Shown here one piece after another: positions 1 to 11,809 of a stretch of 64,000 nucleotides of DNA. Position 1 is the first letter of the stretch. Each line of letters starts with the position of its first letter. The position numbers and the translations under genes were made by a program. Origin of the DNA: Pristionchus mayeri (Eukaryota; Nematoda; Chromadorea; Rhabditida; Neodiplogasteridae). The DNA lies in contig BTRK01000002.1 in NCBI GenBank assembly GCA_036245805.1, positions 31,850,661 to 31,914,660 of the forward strand. Direction: 5' to 3'. The notes below the pieces were generated by a model. It saw only the letters and a program-made list of their open reading frames with translations, was not told where the DNA came from and searched no databases.

Positions 1-784
1 CTGTCATCGGGAATCAGAAGTCAGAGATACGGCTTTCTAAGGTCGATTTTCGCACTCTACGTGAAAAGTTACCCCTAGAGAGATCTTAAAATCGCAACTT
101 TATTTTTCGCTGTACGGCCTATAGGTGGAATTGCTCAGTTTTCTCAGAAAGTCTCTCATAATAATAACTCAAACGATATCGCAATTAAATTTATTACAAG
201 TAATGCATATTATGCATTCTAGACACTTTTATTTACAGACGACAAGGAAAAGCAAAAGCCAGCGTGCAAAAATTAGTAAAATCAAAGCTCTTGAAATTTC
301 TTCGTTTTTGTACCCACTTCATTGAGTGAATCCCTTTATTTATATTGGAGTGGATGCTACTAATGGAGTTTCAAAAATCCCGCATGTAAGATTAAGGGCA
401 GCTTCTGCTTTTCAACGAAGGCGAATTTGGATTGGGTAGGTATCTTCATGTGGCCTTCCAATTTCAATCACATAATACAACAAAATACCGAAATCGTTGC
501 GCCAATTTCGTACATAAATAGAGAGCAGGAATGACCCAGATGCGTGTCCACTAGGCTGTGTTTGGAATTGGATGCAGTTGTACCAGAAAGTACTAAGAAC
601 AAATTTGAGTATTGATTGTATTCCCTACAGTGCGCGGACTAATGCATCTTTCTCGATTGAACGAGCGCATAGGATAATCCCAAGCATATGCTAATAATAT
701 ATGAACATGTATCTATATTGCACAAAAAGCAGGACTCCTGATATTAAAAAGGAAGCAAACACGAGGGCTCTGAACTTGTCGAGA
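1..784. other. No recognisable gene
   Basis: AT-rich sequence with only short open frames lacking splice-site support or similarity to other parts of the window. I see nothing to annotate here. Confidence 0.5.
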
Positions 785-788
785 AAAA

Positions 789-817
789 TGCGACAAAACT
801 TCTTTGCCAACCTAATA
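789..817 (-). repeat. Solo mariner-type terminal repeat
   Basis: The sequence GCGACAAAACTT followed by CCAACCTAATA is the reverse complement of the TATTAGGTTGG..AAGTTTTGTC pattern at the other mariner-type ends in the window (18.4, 46.6 and 48.8 kb). No partner end is visible upstream, so it is a fragment or its other half lies outside the window. Confidence 0.5.
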
Positions 818-829
818 ATATTTCTCTTC

Positions 830-1371
830 GTGAACAAGATGACATCATCAAGCGTTCAGGATTAGATACGTGATGATCGAAGAACAAACAATGCTACTAC
901 TGATGTAAAAAATAACATAATCCATTACGAAATTTCCTTAATGAATCATGGGGAGAAGTTAGATCGTCGAATAGTAACCTTGGCAAGCTACATGCATCCA
1001 TCACCACTAACCCTACTCAATATCATATTCAGTAAGAATTTCTCGCAAACGAATGACAAAATAGACGTGCTTCACCATCCATCTTGTTACTCATCTCATA
1101 GGCATTTTTTTGTTCGCCAGCGCGATAAGAAAATGAATCATCACCAAGGATTTCTCGTAAGAAACATGCCAACGATGCGACAATTGATTCCCGATGAATG
1201 AGTTTCTTCTCTTTTTTTCCGTCTTTTCGAGCATTATTTGGCTTTATGTTTTTTTTCTCGACTTGATTTGCATCTCTCGTTCTCTTTCTTTATGATAATC
1301 CCGGTCAAATATGTTGCCCCATGATTTATCTCTATTCGTATCTTATCAAATTCTCATTTTCCTTTTAGATC
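830..1371 (+). repeat. Upstream region of gene A, duplicated at 2840-3678
   Basis: Several stretches (for example CCATCCATCTTG and GGCAAGCT..CAT..CATCC) recur in the same order at 2840-3678 in front of gene B. The duplication therefore included promoter sequence as well as the gene. The copies have diverged by many substitutions and indels, so this duplication is older than the inverted one at 4.4-16 kb. An acceptor-like TTTTAG lies four bases before the start codon and could be a trans-splice site. Confidence 0.6.
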
Positions 1372-2191
1372 ATGTCTCAATCCGTTACGTTTGCTCCATT
1401 GGATAACGAGCCGAGAAGAGGCTGTACGTCTGAAAGCTTTCGAATCTCTCAAAATCCATAATTTTCCAGCTACTCCTCGCCCATTTCAAAACCAAACTCT
1501 ACCGGATACTATTGAATTAAGTCGCCCGATGATTATCATAATCGTTTGTGTCATTGTTCTGGTCATCATTGCAATTATAATAACTGTAATCGCCATCCAG
1601 TTCCATGACAGGGTGAGCATATTTGTTTTTTTTTTGTTTTTGATACTTAAATAGGATTTGTCAGCAAGGACCACATTACGAATTCGAACGGCCAAGAGAC
1701 CGATCTCAAGCTACCCATCAACGGACGCACGAACATCAACGAATAGACCGGCAACAACAGCAGAAACCGTATCAGTCGTCTGGTGGCGGATATGGTATGA
1801 ATGGATTACGTTAGATTACGGTGGTGGAGAGTAGAGTTCGAAATTCAGGTAATTGTACCTTCATGTGGGAAATGAAGGAAATTTACCATAATTTTGCACT
1901 TTCATAGGGAAAACCGCACATATGCTGAGTGTCTATGCCACCTCCGGAATTTCAGAAAGTGTATACCATATACTAAGTGATGACAAAAAATTTAGGGCCA
2001 CATCAGCCTGGGGGTGTACACGATACATATGCGAACAATCAACCCTGCTCCCAGAATGGAAGCCAACATCAACAAAGGTAAAATTCCGTGATCGAATACA
2101 CAACCGAATATTTGTCCGCACTCTCTCTTTATTCAGGTTTGGCAACGGTTACTCTCGCGATGAAGCACCAATTACATGGCAGAATGGATAA
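1372..2191 (+). CDS. Gene A: small single-pass membrane protein with Gln/Asn-rich tail
   Basis: Five-exon model: 1372-1423, 1470-1612, 1665-1794, 1996-2077, 2137-2191 (462 nt, 153 residues). All introns are GT-AG and phases agree with paralog B. The N-terminus (MSQSVTFAPLDNEPRRG) is followed by one strongly hydrophobic Ile/Val segment at about residues 33-60 (IIIIVCVIVLVIIAIIITV), then a long hydrophilic tail rich in Gln, His and Asn. It ends in the family signature GNGYSRDEAPITWQNG. There is no cleavable-signal pattern, so a type II or III single-pass orientation is likely. I do not recognise the family and assign no function. Exon 2 is exactly 143 nt in both A and B, which supports the model. 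The start is the first ATG after an acceptor-like AG. Gene A is the only copy in the window with an uninterrupted frame. Confidence 0.7.
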
Positions 2192-2839
2192 TATTCACAT
2201 TAGTGAGATATTGTTTAGTGATAAATGTATTGTTCAGAAAGATACACGTGAAAAAAAGTTTAATAAACATGCTATTATTTATGTATTAGGTTTGTGCAAA
2301 TTGTCTTTGCAATATTTTTTTAAAGTTTTCTCGTCAACGCTTAGCTAGTGTCAAAAACTATTCTGGAATTGTTTAAGGTAGGGTATAACAATCATTGGAT
2401 TATATCGAATAGATCTAGCTTCGATCATCGTCAAAATATTACGAACACACAATTTGCAAAATTCAATTTGTTCGATCTTTTTCAAATCTAATGCATATAG
2501 GTTGGAGCTTTCACCGAACCCTGAAAATGGTAGTTTCGGAATTTCAAAAAAAAAAACAATCAGCCTGATGATAAATCTGAAAAGTCTCGTGGTGCCTGGT
2601 CGACAGAGGAGGAGCCGGATGATCATGGCGTTATGATGGACGGCAGATATTAGTTTCTGATCACATCGAAATGTCAACAATAATAGTAATCTTGAATGAT
2701 GCACTATCAAAATCCTAATTGTGAAAATATTCATATCGCGCGGTTTGTTAAAATAATGTGTTTGTTTAGTGAAGAAAAGCAATACATACATTTCGGTTTG
2801 ATTATTTATCGGTTTGATTATGACTATTGGTACTCTCCC
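2192..2839. other. Intergenic, nothing recognised
   Basis: The minus-strand open frame at 2351-2899 has no splice or homology support and partly overlaps the upstream region duplicated in front of B. I treat it as chance. Confidence 0.5.
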
Positions 2840-3678
2840 AGAACCAGATAGGATCATCAAAAGTTCAGGATTAGACTTATCCTGGTGATCGGAGAGCAAA
2901 TAGTGCTACTCGTGACGAGAATAAGAAGCAGAGGTCATAACTGACCTAATGACTCGTCCAATGAGAATTTAGATCCTCATCGAAAGGCCTTGGCAAGCTT
3001 CAGGCGTCCATTATCACTAGCCCTACTAATTATCAACTTTCAATATGAATTTCTTGCAAACGAATGTAAAGTGAACGTGTTTTGCCATCCATCTTGCTAC
3101 TCATCTCAGAGCCACTGTTTGTTTACGTCCGCGCAAAGAAAGTGACTAAGAGTCAGGGGGGGGGGTTCTTGTTAGCAATATGACCATCAAGACACAACTC
3201 ATTCCTGCTGCATTACTTTTTGTTATTCTATTCTATTTTTTCATTTTCTCGAAAGAAGTGCCATTTTTTTGGCACTTCTCCCTGAATTATCAACTATGCA
3301 TTACGAATAAATGTCCTGTCCAGCAGATTCAATCGGGCATCTTTCCTCTCTCTAAAAGATTCTTCTTGCAATCCCACCCCTGGAACTTTCGTATTTATTT
3401 TTTTCCGTGCGGATGGTTCAATCGGGCAGTTTCCACCTATTCGTGATCCAACAAGCTACTAACCCAAGACCCTGTGTTTGCTTACCAAAGAAACGAGAGA
3501 GGAAGTGACTCATAGTCAGGGGTTTCTCCACATCAACATCAACATCACTCAGCACTTTTCTTCTGTTTCTACTATCCTCATCTCTCGTTCTCTTCCTGTC
3601 CGTTGTTCTCAGTCGTCCCGGTCGTTTAGTGGCCTCTGATATATAAGATTTGTGGTTTCATCAATTACAGTTTGGTAG
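2840..3678 (+). repeat. Upstream region of gene B, second copy of 830-1371
   Basis: Collinear with the upstream region of A. It contains poly-G and T-rich stretches. An acceptor-like ATTACAG sits eight bases before the start codon of B. Confidence 0.55.
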
Positions 3679-4812
3679 ATGCCCCTATCCGAGCACTTCC
3701 CTCCTCTGGATAATGAACCGAGGAGAGGCTGTGAGTCGATATTTGAATTATCTCGAAATTAAAGGAGGACTGTATGCAAAGTTCAACTTTGGGCCTTTCA
3801 CAACTATGATGTAGCTCATCTTAACGATCATCGATGTGGCTACTTTGCCAAGAGCCCTCCTTTAACAATTTTCCAGCTACTCCTCGACCGCTTCTTGCCC
3901 AAACTCCTCGGGAAACCGGATGGAGCATTCGAAAGAAAATTGGTATAATCGTTGGCGTAATTGTGCTGGTTATAATTGCAATTATAATAACTGTAATCGC
4001 CACTCAGTACCATGACAGGGTGAGCATGTTGTGCTTTGCATAGGCTTTCAACGTTGCATTCGACCCATACATACTCTTTATGGAGGATTAGATCAACCCC
4101 GTCGTATATTTCACTTATTTTTTACTGCAGGGAGATTATAACGACTTGCCAACCTCCCAGCCTCCATATCAGCAGACGTTCCTGCATCAGCGAATTCTCC
4201 CAGAACAGCATCAGGGTCAATTTTAGTCGTCTGCCACTGGATATGGTATCCATAATTTAAAAATTATTAAAGTCGAAGAACTTGAAAGATCACTGTGAAC
4301 GGAACTTCATTTCATTTCAAGCACAAGCACTGATGCTTCCTAGCTATATTATTTACTTTTTATGTTGTCTTCGAAAAAGCGGTCTGATGTTGCACATTTC
4401 CAGTTCCACAACTGCCTGGAGTCGTCCGGGATCCATTGCTGAATGGTCAGCAATACTCCCAGAATGGTTTTCAATCTCAACAGAGGTCAGTGAAACGCCC
4501 AGTGCCGAGAGTCATATGAAATTACGACACAACCGAAACGAACCGCAACGCTTCTCTTTCCAGAACAGGGAATCCATTGGAACAGCAGTATTCCCAGAAC
4601 GGATTTCAGCAGCAACGGTTAGTGGAATCATTCAATGACTTCAATATTACTATGCTAGCGATCCAAGAGCAATGATCTCGCTCTCTCCATATCGACGAGA
4701 GAGCGTGTGGTTTGGAGAGAGTCAGATGATTCCTCTATTCCAAAAATGTCGCTTCAGAACCGGGAATGGCTACTCTCGCGATGAAGCACCAATTGGATGG
4801 CAAAATGGATAA
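3679..4812 (+). pseudogene. Gene B: paralog of A with in-frame stop in exon 3
   Basis: Exons: 3679-3730, 3877-4019, 4131-4245, 4404-4485, 4564-4617, 4758-4812, all with GT-AG borders and the same phases as A, plus one extra Gln-rich exon (4564-4617). The encoded parts run MPLSEHFPPLDNEPRRG, then the hydrophobic segment (IGIIVGVIVLVIIAIIITVI), then a Gln-rich tail ending GNGYSRDEAPIGWQNG. In exon 3 the codon pair that is TAT CAG in A reads TTT TAG here (stop at 4224-4226). Translation would end after 95 residues, just behind the membrane segment. Downstream exons still have good frames and splice sites. The stop is therefore recent, exon 3 can be skipped or spliced alternatively, or the short form is the product. 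The inverted repeat begins at 4362, in the intron before exon 4. Confidence 0.65.
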
Positions 4813-4896
4813 TCGCAATGAACACCGTTCTCATAAAGGAACGCTTGATCCTGAAAATATCAGCGCATTCCCTTCTTCCTATTGTAATGTAAATGT

Positions 4897-5246
4897 TTAA
4901 TAGAAACACAGTCGACAGCACAATTCTGGCGCGGTTCGACTTTGATGTATCCCCTTATTGTGTTCACATGGATCAGCTTTCGTTTCTCGAACTCCAATAG
5001 TCGTATCTCGTCTCAAAGTACAAGTCAAACTTCCTCCATTCATATTCCTCATCTCGCAAGAGGCGAGCAAAGTGTTTTCCTGCTCAATCCTCAATCCTAA
5101 TTCAGAGGTGGGAATCGCACGATTCATGTTCTGCGTACGCACTGTATTGTCGTCGGTGGCTGCGACTTTTATGCACCGTACTGAACACGCTGCGTTCGAG
5201 AACAACCGGGATATGCGAGATCCAAGCACGGCCGAGCGAATTTCGC
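4897..5246 (-). CDS. Cys-rich exon of unassigned gene (left-arm copy)
   Basis: An acceptor-like ATTCAG at 5247-5252 (minus strand) opens a frame that runs uninterrupted to a stop at 4897. It includes LGSRISRLFSNAACSVRCIK and, near the end, CEHNKG and CCRLC. A degenerate relative of its middle part lies at about 7080-7250 (minus), with NREISPDIECEQEN aligning with NRAIPTSELGLRIEQEN. That suggests a once-duplicated gene. In the right arm the same exon is interrupted by 237 bp with an in-frame stop. The upstream exon may be the membrane-anchor exon at 5489-5626. I do not recognise the family, and the exon chain is not secure. Confidence 0.35.
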
Positions 5247-5488
5247 CTGAATTGCAATGATAATCATTGTTTTATGAAGAAATCGCGTGATTTTCATATC
5301 TATCTCGAGTTATTTGAGTCCAATTCTCGTGTTACACCAAATATTCTCCAGTGACTCACGACTGCTTATAAGAAGGCTCCAGGGATGCACTAGAGCCATC
5401 GTGAATGTGACAACATAATTGATACGATGCATCATGTAGAATAGATATCGCTGCAAGAGAGATTTTTTTGTTTTCATTGCGAGCTTAC

Positions 5489-5626
5489 ATCTTGAGTTGA
5501 CGCATGCAGGTAGATCATATAGTATACGACAGTGATACAGAGAGTGAGGAATAACAGGATCACGCGAAGTTCTCGTCTCAACGAACCGTTTGCGCTGCAA
5601 GCGCATTCGTATTCGCGAACAGGAGG
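5489..5626 (-). CDS. Signal-anchor-like exon (left-arm copy)
   Basis: The minus strand reads LRRELRVILLFLTLCITVVY and continues YMIYLHASTQD to a GTAAGC donor at 5483-5488. Positive charges followed by about 20 hydrophobic residues are typical of a type II membrane anchor, as in many Golgi enzymes. The upstream limit and the next exon are uncertain. Two frames of the following acceptor-bounded exon (around 5340-5447) stay open for a while. The identical copy is at 14680-14817 plus. Confidence 0.35.
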
Positions 5627-7494
5627 TACAGCGTTTGTATCAATTATCAATGTTTTCTAAAATATGCAATCATACATAGAGCGCAGAAAGACGAAGATCC
5701 TGATATAGCACAACGAAGAAATAAGCGCCCCGCCTGTTGAGGCGATGATTACAATGATGACGTTTATCCAAATAATTTTAGATAAATGGAATTATTATGT
5801 CGAGTTAATCTAACCTGTACACCCGCTATTCTTCCAGCGGTCCCGATGTATTCGCGTTGATGAAAACATATGACATATCTGACATGAGGTAATCCTAAGA
5901 CTGGTATACGAAAAATGTGTTGCCAAAATATATCCCAAGGAAGGAAGGGAATTCAATTGTCGTTGTACTTCCGATTGAGTATCGTCTCGGAAAGACTCTC
6001 GCAGATTTCATGACGTAGTTCACATCGTGTCATAATACTACTCCTACTTCTACTAATAATAATAATGTTAACAAAGATATGTTTTAATAAGCATTCACAT
6101 TGCGTAGAGGAGAGGCGGAATTCCGTGAAGCGAAATTACCACCTTTGTCGATAGTTTTGTCATCGTTACATTTAGTTTAGTGTTGGCATAGCATAGTTGT
6201 AACATTCTTGCGAAAGATATCAGAGTAGTTCCGTAGAACTGTAAACTCATATGAACTATTCGATAGAAAAGTGCGAATTCTGAATGGTGTTATGAATTCT
6301 ATGAAATATACGAACTTTATAAGAATTTAGTGCACATACCATGTTCTGTATTACTAAAAGTTTACCTGTGCTAGGAAACATGCCCACTGGTATGCCCAGA
6401 TAAACTGAGTGAATATCGTGCGATTTATTGCAATCCTCACATTGTGAACAGGCTTCCAGTCCTGAACAACGTTGTATCATTTTCAAATTCGAATTTCGAA
6501 ATAGTGTACCTGCAATATTTCAACAACATAGAACAATGTTACATAAGATATGTCGTAGAAAGCCTGGGGAATTGTCATTTCACTCGATCGGACGTTTGAA
6601 ATTGAGCAATCGTATGACTCTCTTCAGTTTGCACGCTCTCTCGTCTCTCTGACCGGTGAGAGAGAGTGTGCAAACTGAAAAGAGTCGGACAGTTGCTCTT
6701 CAAATTATCAGACTAAGAGTCATTTTGAAGAAGAAAGTGGAGAATGATGCGCTCTTTCGACATGAAACTATCTGAACTGGAGACTCGGCCATGATGTATC
6801 ATTGAAAGGAATACCTTTTGAAGGAGTCGTAAGTAAAAGCATAGACTGATACATGTGAATGGGAGAAGGAAGTAGAACACCTCCGGTCGATGCATTTCTC
6901 AACTCTGAGAATTTGTGGAAGAAAATGATGAGATTCAGGCGACCAGAGGGAGGGACCGCCCCTTGAGATTAAATAACATCTTTTCAAAAGTATGTTATGA
7001 GCGTGTATGTATCTTCACTTTTCATGTTATCTCGCCGGTGAGGTAAGTTGAAAGCAATAGCATTAGATTCAATGTCAACCATTTTCTTAATATCTCGTCT
7101 GAAAGTACAGATTCCACTTCCTTCTTACATTCCGTCCCCTCCTGATGCATATGGGGTGCGCTTGTTTTCTTGCTCGCACTCAATATCTGGGGAAATCTCA
7201 CGATTCGCACATTCTTCACATTCATCAATGATTCACTCACCAGGATACTAACGTTTGTGCTCAACATCGACCAGATATATTCTATGTAGTGTATTAGAGA
7301 AATTCTGACACATTGGCATTCGTCCGTGTAGCGAGTTTGTAACCCAAGCTCAAACCTTACCAAGGGGACTTAAAAATTACACAAAATAGCGAAAGTGCAA
7401 CATGAAGAGATTGGAAAAATGGAGAATTCCCGAATTTGCACTGTTCACTTCCCCCCTTTACTGATCGCAACGATGTGATGATACGTACTTTCAG
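5627..7494. other. Arm interior with scattered exon-like fragments
   Basis: On the minus strand there is an acceptor-bounded piece reading CSGLEACSQCEDCNKSHD (within 6256-6486) and a short piece reading YVICFHQREYIGTAGRIAG (around 5785-5850, ending at a GTTAG donor). They could be parts of the same opposite-strand gene as the anchor exon, but I could not join them in phase. The rest shows nothing clear. Confidence 0.3.
6616..6686. repeat. Hairpin with 27-bp stem (left-arm copy)
   Basis: GACTCTCTTCAGTTTGCAC pairs with GTGCAAACTGAAAAGAGTC with one mismatch, and the stem extends through CTCTCTC to a loop of about 15 bases. The copy is at 13620-13690. The size and near-perfect stem resemble a small-RNA precursor, but a short fold-back element is equally possible. 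Confidence 0.5.
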
Positions 7495-7835
7495 TTCCAC
7501 AGCTACCTGGAGTGCGTGATCCGTTGGTAAATGCACAGCAACATACACAGAAATGATTGCAACATATTCAGAGGTCAGTGCTACATAAGGTGTCGAAATT
7601 CCTACGAAATTACTGCACAATCTCAGTGAATCACAATTCAACGATTTTTGCAGACCAGGGAATACATTGGAGTAACATTATTCCCAGATCGTATTGCAAC
7701 AGCAACGGTTCGTAGAAACAAATTATTTCAATATTTCTAAGTAAGCGATCTCAGACAAATATTAGCTTCAGAACCGGGAATGGATACTCTCGCGATGAAG
7801 CGTCAATAGGATGGCAGAATGGATTATTTTTTTAA
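7495..7835 (+). pseudogene. Decayed copy of the A/B tail exons (left arm)
   Basis: Three pieces with the splice borders of B exons 4-6: 7495-7573 (PQLPGVRDPLVNAQQHTQ then TGA at 7554-7556), 7654-7707 (in-frame TAA at 7673-7675), and 7772-7835. The last reads TGNGYSRDEASIGWQNG, but its stop codon has become TTA, so the frame runs on three codons. No N-terminal or membrane exon is nearby. This is an old partial duplicate of the tail cassette. Confidence 0.75.
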
Positions 7836-8496
7836 AATTAATGTTGTATGTCTCGTGCTATGTCTTCCTGGCAGCCTAATTAATTTAAAATTAATTCGTT
7901 ATATTCTTTGATGTTATTGATGATCAATGAATTGCTTGTGAGGGACCTAAACATCTCGATTTTTTTACCGCGAGATCAATTAGCAACTTCCCGAGTTGTG
8001 AATAACAAATTCTAGCAAATTCAAATTCTCGTGATATTGTATCATGCAACGATGGAAAACAACTCATGCGTGTATTCAATTTTGTATTTCACTGCTGCAA
8101 CGAGAATCGAGCTGAACCGGGTAATAGAAGGAGAATCGTGAAATGTGTTCATTTCAGTTTTGGTTATTATTAGGCACGTCAGACTGACAACACACTTTTT
8201 TTAGATTGTATACCGGGTCGGATAGAGACAGTGAAAGCTGTCGTTGAGATTAATGATCGCAAGTTCTGAATAACAAATGCTTTGGTCGCTTGTGTTGTAG
8301 CATGTAGCAACGACAAACAATTCGAGGCAGGTGTGCTCATGTCGTTAACCGTAAACGTATTGAGTATATGGCTAAAGACAATTTGCTTGATCTCTCTCTC
8401 CCTCCCTTAATGGCTGGAGCATCTCCCGATTCATGGTTACATGATACATTTTTCGTCTTGTCGCGCCTAGGATTCCTCAATCATATCTCGATTCAG

Positions 8497-9839
8497 ATGG
8501 CCGATTCGGCTGGCCTACTCGAGCATGACATCATACGGGTATTTCGTCACGCTTTCACCGCGCTATCGGCCCTCTTATCCATACCTGCCGTTATTATCGT
8601 CTCACTGAGCGTCAAGCAAATATCTCGGCCGTACTCAGTTAACACCATACCTTTCATCGTTCGTTTTTCGTTATGTATTGAAAGTTGTAACTTGACGCAC
8701 AGCTCACAGCACTGCTCAGTGATGTCGTGATGCAGACGACGTGGGATCCGATATTTGTCCTCCCGCTTCCCTGCATGATCAGGTACGAATCAAACCTCAT
8801 TATCTGGCGAAAGCTCGGATGAGAACAAACAAGTACCCTTCTCCAGTATGTTCACATTAAGTTCCCATCAGGTGGGTTCTAATCCGGCGGCTCTGATTCG
8901 ACCTAGAGCCCATATTCTTAGAAACCACCAGTTCAATTCTCTACTTACCCAGTTTTTTGCCAACACCACTACCCGTCCCCAATTCATTTAATCTCAATGT
9001 TCCCAAGTCTTTCTTTTAAGGGAAGATCCTCTGATTCCAATCCCTGGATCTGCGGTGCTTCACTATGTGAGTTTTCCCGCTGCGCTAGAATTCTTTCAAG
9101 AAATGAAAAAAAAATGTGTTTTTTTAATAATTGTGCATCGTTCAAGGCATTCTGGTACGTCACGGTGGCAATGCAAATACCCATAGCACTTGCGATGTTT
9201 ATCTACAGGCACCAGGTATCCATGGAATCATTTACAATTCGTTACGACACATATCATATTTGATGCACACTGCTTGTAGGCTGCCCTGCAACCCCATTCA
9301 CGCTGGAAAGTATCGCAATTATTTCAGAACTGTTTTGAAGTTTTTGGAGTTATAGTTGTGATCTGCTTCTCACTCGCGATAAAGGTTCGTTGGATACTGA
9401 CAGTAAGTTTACAAAAAGCTTAGTGAAAATTAAATTAATGTCTAACAAGCAACAGAGGAGTCAGAGGATGAAACAAATTATTATCTGCGAGTATGCTATC
9501 ACGTTATAATCAGAATCAGGTTCGAAATATCATAATGAAAATGAACTTCAGATTCTCGAAAAAGAATGGCCTCTTCTGAGGTATCAATCTCCCAGTTGTT
9601 TCAATAAACTGAAGTTCGCTATCTTCGCCTTAATAAGTTTTGGCGGACTGGTGGGATATATGGCGATCTCGATTGCGGTGAGTTGCCAAAGGCCTTTTCA
9701 CAACATTTAGAGATGTCCAAATTTGGCAAATGCGTTTCAGATCTCACATCACACTTTGTACTTACTTCGCAGCTCTACTCTAATGAGCGAGAGTAAGAAG
9801 AAGATCAACGAGCGAATGACTAGAGTGCTCATAATTCAG
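8497..9839 (+). CDS. SRI/SRH-like seven-transmembrane chemoreceptor, 3' part missing
   Basis: Eight exons join in phase: 8497-8658, 8703-8782, 9021-9066, 9147-9215, 9280-9384, 9458-9490, 9552-9677, 9741-9839 (240 codons, no stop reached). Features typical of nematode SRI/SRH receptors, in order: TM1 (FTALSALLSIPAVIIVSLSV), an LTALLSDVV..PIFVLPLP block (TM2 and loop), TM3 ending FIYRHQ, a following SRWKVSQLF block, an acidic extracellular stretch (ESEDETNYYLR) leading into TM5 (FAIFALISFGGLVGYMAIS), and the cytoplasmic TLMSESKKKINERM..VLIIQ before TM6. Exons for TM6-7 were not found in the spacer downstream, so the gene is probably truncated. The ATG at 8497 directly follows TTCAG. An in-frame ATG at 8368 is possible. 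The role would be chemosensation by homology only. Confidence 0.7.
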
Positions 9840-10687
9840 GTGAACTAAAAGCGAAAAATAAAACACAAAGCGTAGGAAAACATTTGAAGAAGGTGATATA
9901 GATAATATCGACCCCAATGCCGATATCCTAAAATGACTGTGATACAACTGTAATGTGATGCAAGACAACAGAGTAAGAGAAGTAGCTTTATTGCATGTTC
10001 AGAGAGAGAGCAGATGAAGGTTCAAGTGGAGGAAAGAAAGAGAGGATCATCCAGCGAGAGGGGGGATATTAGGGGCGGGGCCTAGTGACTAAGGAACTGT
10101 GCCGACACACTCCGGGGGGCACACGAAAAAAAAGACAACAAGAAATGGTGATGGTGTAAACACGTATGAAACAGTGAGAAGAATCGAATACAAGATTTGG
10201 AAAACAGATGAACTAGGACAATTGTCAGGGGAAAAAAAAGCTTACGGATCAGCCACACCCTCTCCGACACAGAAACGAATTGTAACCAGACTGGTAACGT
10301 GCGCTCATTGGGTGAAGAACTTATTTTGAGCATTTGATATATCAAGCACTATCGCGAAGAAAAAAATGCTGTCCAGTACATTTTTGACCGTGTGCCTTTC
10401 AACATCACTGTTAATTTGGCATACATATCTAAACGGCTTATCATAGAATACCTAATTTGAATATACTATTTGCCTCTACGTAAGTTGTACTTTCTTTCGC
10501 TATTTCGGTTTTGATCTATCTTTGCCATTCGCAGAGCAATGATGATCGAAAGATCAGGTCGAGACGACCCACCCAACAATTTTGATTTCAACATTGAGGG
10601 CTCAATGCTGATTGTTTAGGCCACTACAGAATGGTACTGATGAGAGTATCCAAGCACCCGTTGATGATGTAGAAGGTGAAAATAAAT
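9840..10687. other. Spacer between inverted arms
   Basis: No TM6-TM7 receptor exons were found. It contains purine-rich AGAGAG and AAAGAAAG stretches, and short open frames on both strands with no support. An acceptor-bounded piece (NGTDESIQAPVDDVEG) ends at the right-arm border, followed directly by a GTGAAAA donor-like site. Confidence 0.5.
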
Positions 10688-11809
10688 CGAACTTCAGTTT
10701 ATTGAAACAACTGGGAGATTGATACCTCAGAAGAGGCCATTCTTTTTCGAGAATCTGAAGTTCATTTTCATTATGATATTTCGAACCTGATTCTGATTAT
10801 AACGTGATAGCATACTCGCAGATAATAATTTGTTTCATCCTCTGACTCCTCTGTTGCTTGTTAGACATTAATTTAATTTTCACTAAGCTTTTTGTAAACT
10901 TACTGTCAGTATCCAACGAACCTTTATCGCGAGTGAGAAGCAGATCACAACTATAACTCCAAAAACTTCAAAACAGTTCTGAAATAATTGCGATACTTTC
11001 CAGCGTGAATGGGGTTGCAGGGCAGCCTACAAGCAGTGTGCATCAAATATGATATGTGTCGTAACGAATTGTAAATGATTCCATGGATACCTGGTGCCTG
11101 TAGATAAACATCGCAAGTGCTATGGGTATTTGCATTGCCACCGTGACGTACCAGAATGCCTTGAACGATGCACAATTATTAAAAAAACACATTTTTTTTT
11201 CATTTCTTGAAAGAATTCTAGCGCAGCGGGAAAACTCACATAGTGAAGCACCGCAGATCCAGGGATTGGAATCAGAGGATCTTCCCTTAAAAGAAAGACT
11301 TGGGAACATTGAGATTAAATGAATTGGGGACGGGTAGTGGTGTTGGCAAAAAACTGGGTAAGTAGAGAATTGAACTGGTGGTTTCTAAGAATATGGGCTC
11401 TAGGTCGAATCAGAGCCGCCGGATTAGAACCCACCTGATGGGAACTTAATGTGAACATACTGGAGAAGGGTACTTGTTTGTTCTCATCCGAGCTTTCGCC
11501 AGATAATGAGGTTTGATTCGTACCTGATCATGCAGGGAAGCGGGAGGACAAATATCGGATCCCACGTCGTCTGCATCACGACATCACTGAGCAGTGCTGT
11601 GAGCTGTGCGTCAAGTTACAACTTTCAATACATAACGAAAAACGAACGATGAAAGGTATGGTGTTAACTGAGTACGGCCGAGATATTTGCTTGACGCTCA
11701 GTGAGACGATAATAACGGCAGGTATGGATAAGAGGGCCGATAGCGCGGTGAAAGCGTGACGAAATACCCGTATGATGTCATGCTCGAGTAGGCCAGCCGA
11801 ATCGGCCAT
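10688..11809 (-). pseudogene. Truncated receptor copy (right arm)
   Basis: Mirror image of the chemoreceptor gene. Exons lie at 11648-11809, 11524-11603, 11240-11285, 11091-11159, 10922-11026 and 10816-10848, plus the first 67 nt of the TM5 exon (10688-10754). The duplication stops inside that exon, so TM5-TM7 are absent. The remaining exons look intact because the copy is recent. Confidence 0.75.

Larger units (their letters stand above)
4362..9618. repeat. Left arm of large inverted duplication
   Basis: The reverse complement of this 5257 bp segment recurs at 10688-16181. Position sums are 20306 for most of the arm and 20543 beyond a 237 bp insertion in the right arm. I compared matching frames along the whole length and saw only a handful of single-base differences. 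Outside 4362 and 9618 the similarity stops abruptly. The arm carries exons 4-6 of gene B, a decayed copy of these exons, opposite-strand exons and the receptor gene. Confidence 0.93.

Noticed and set aside
8368..8496. N-terminal extension of the chemoreceptor from the ATG at 8368
   Set aside because: The extension is in frame but the ATG at 8497 follows an acceptor-like TTCAG and gives an N-terminus of normal length. Left as an alternative.
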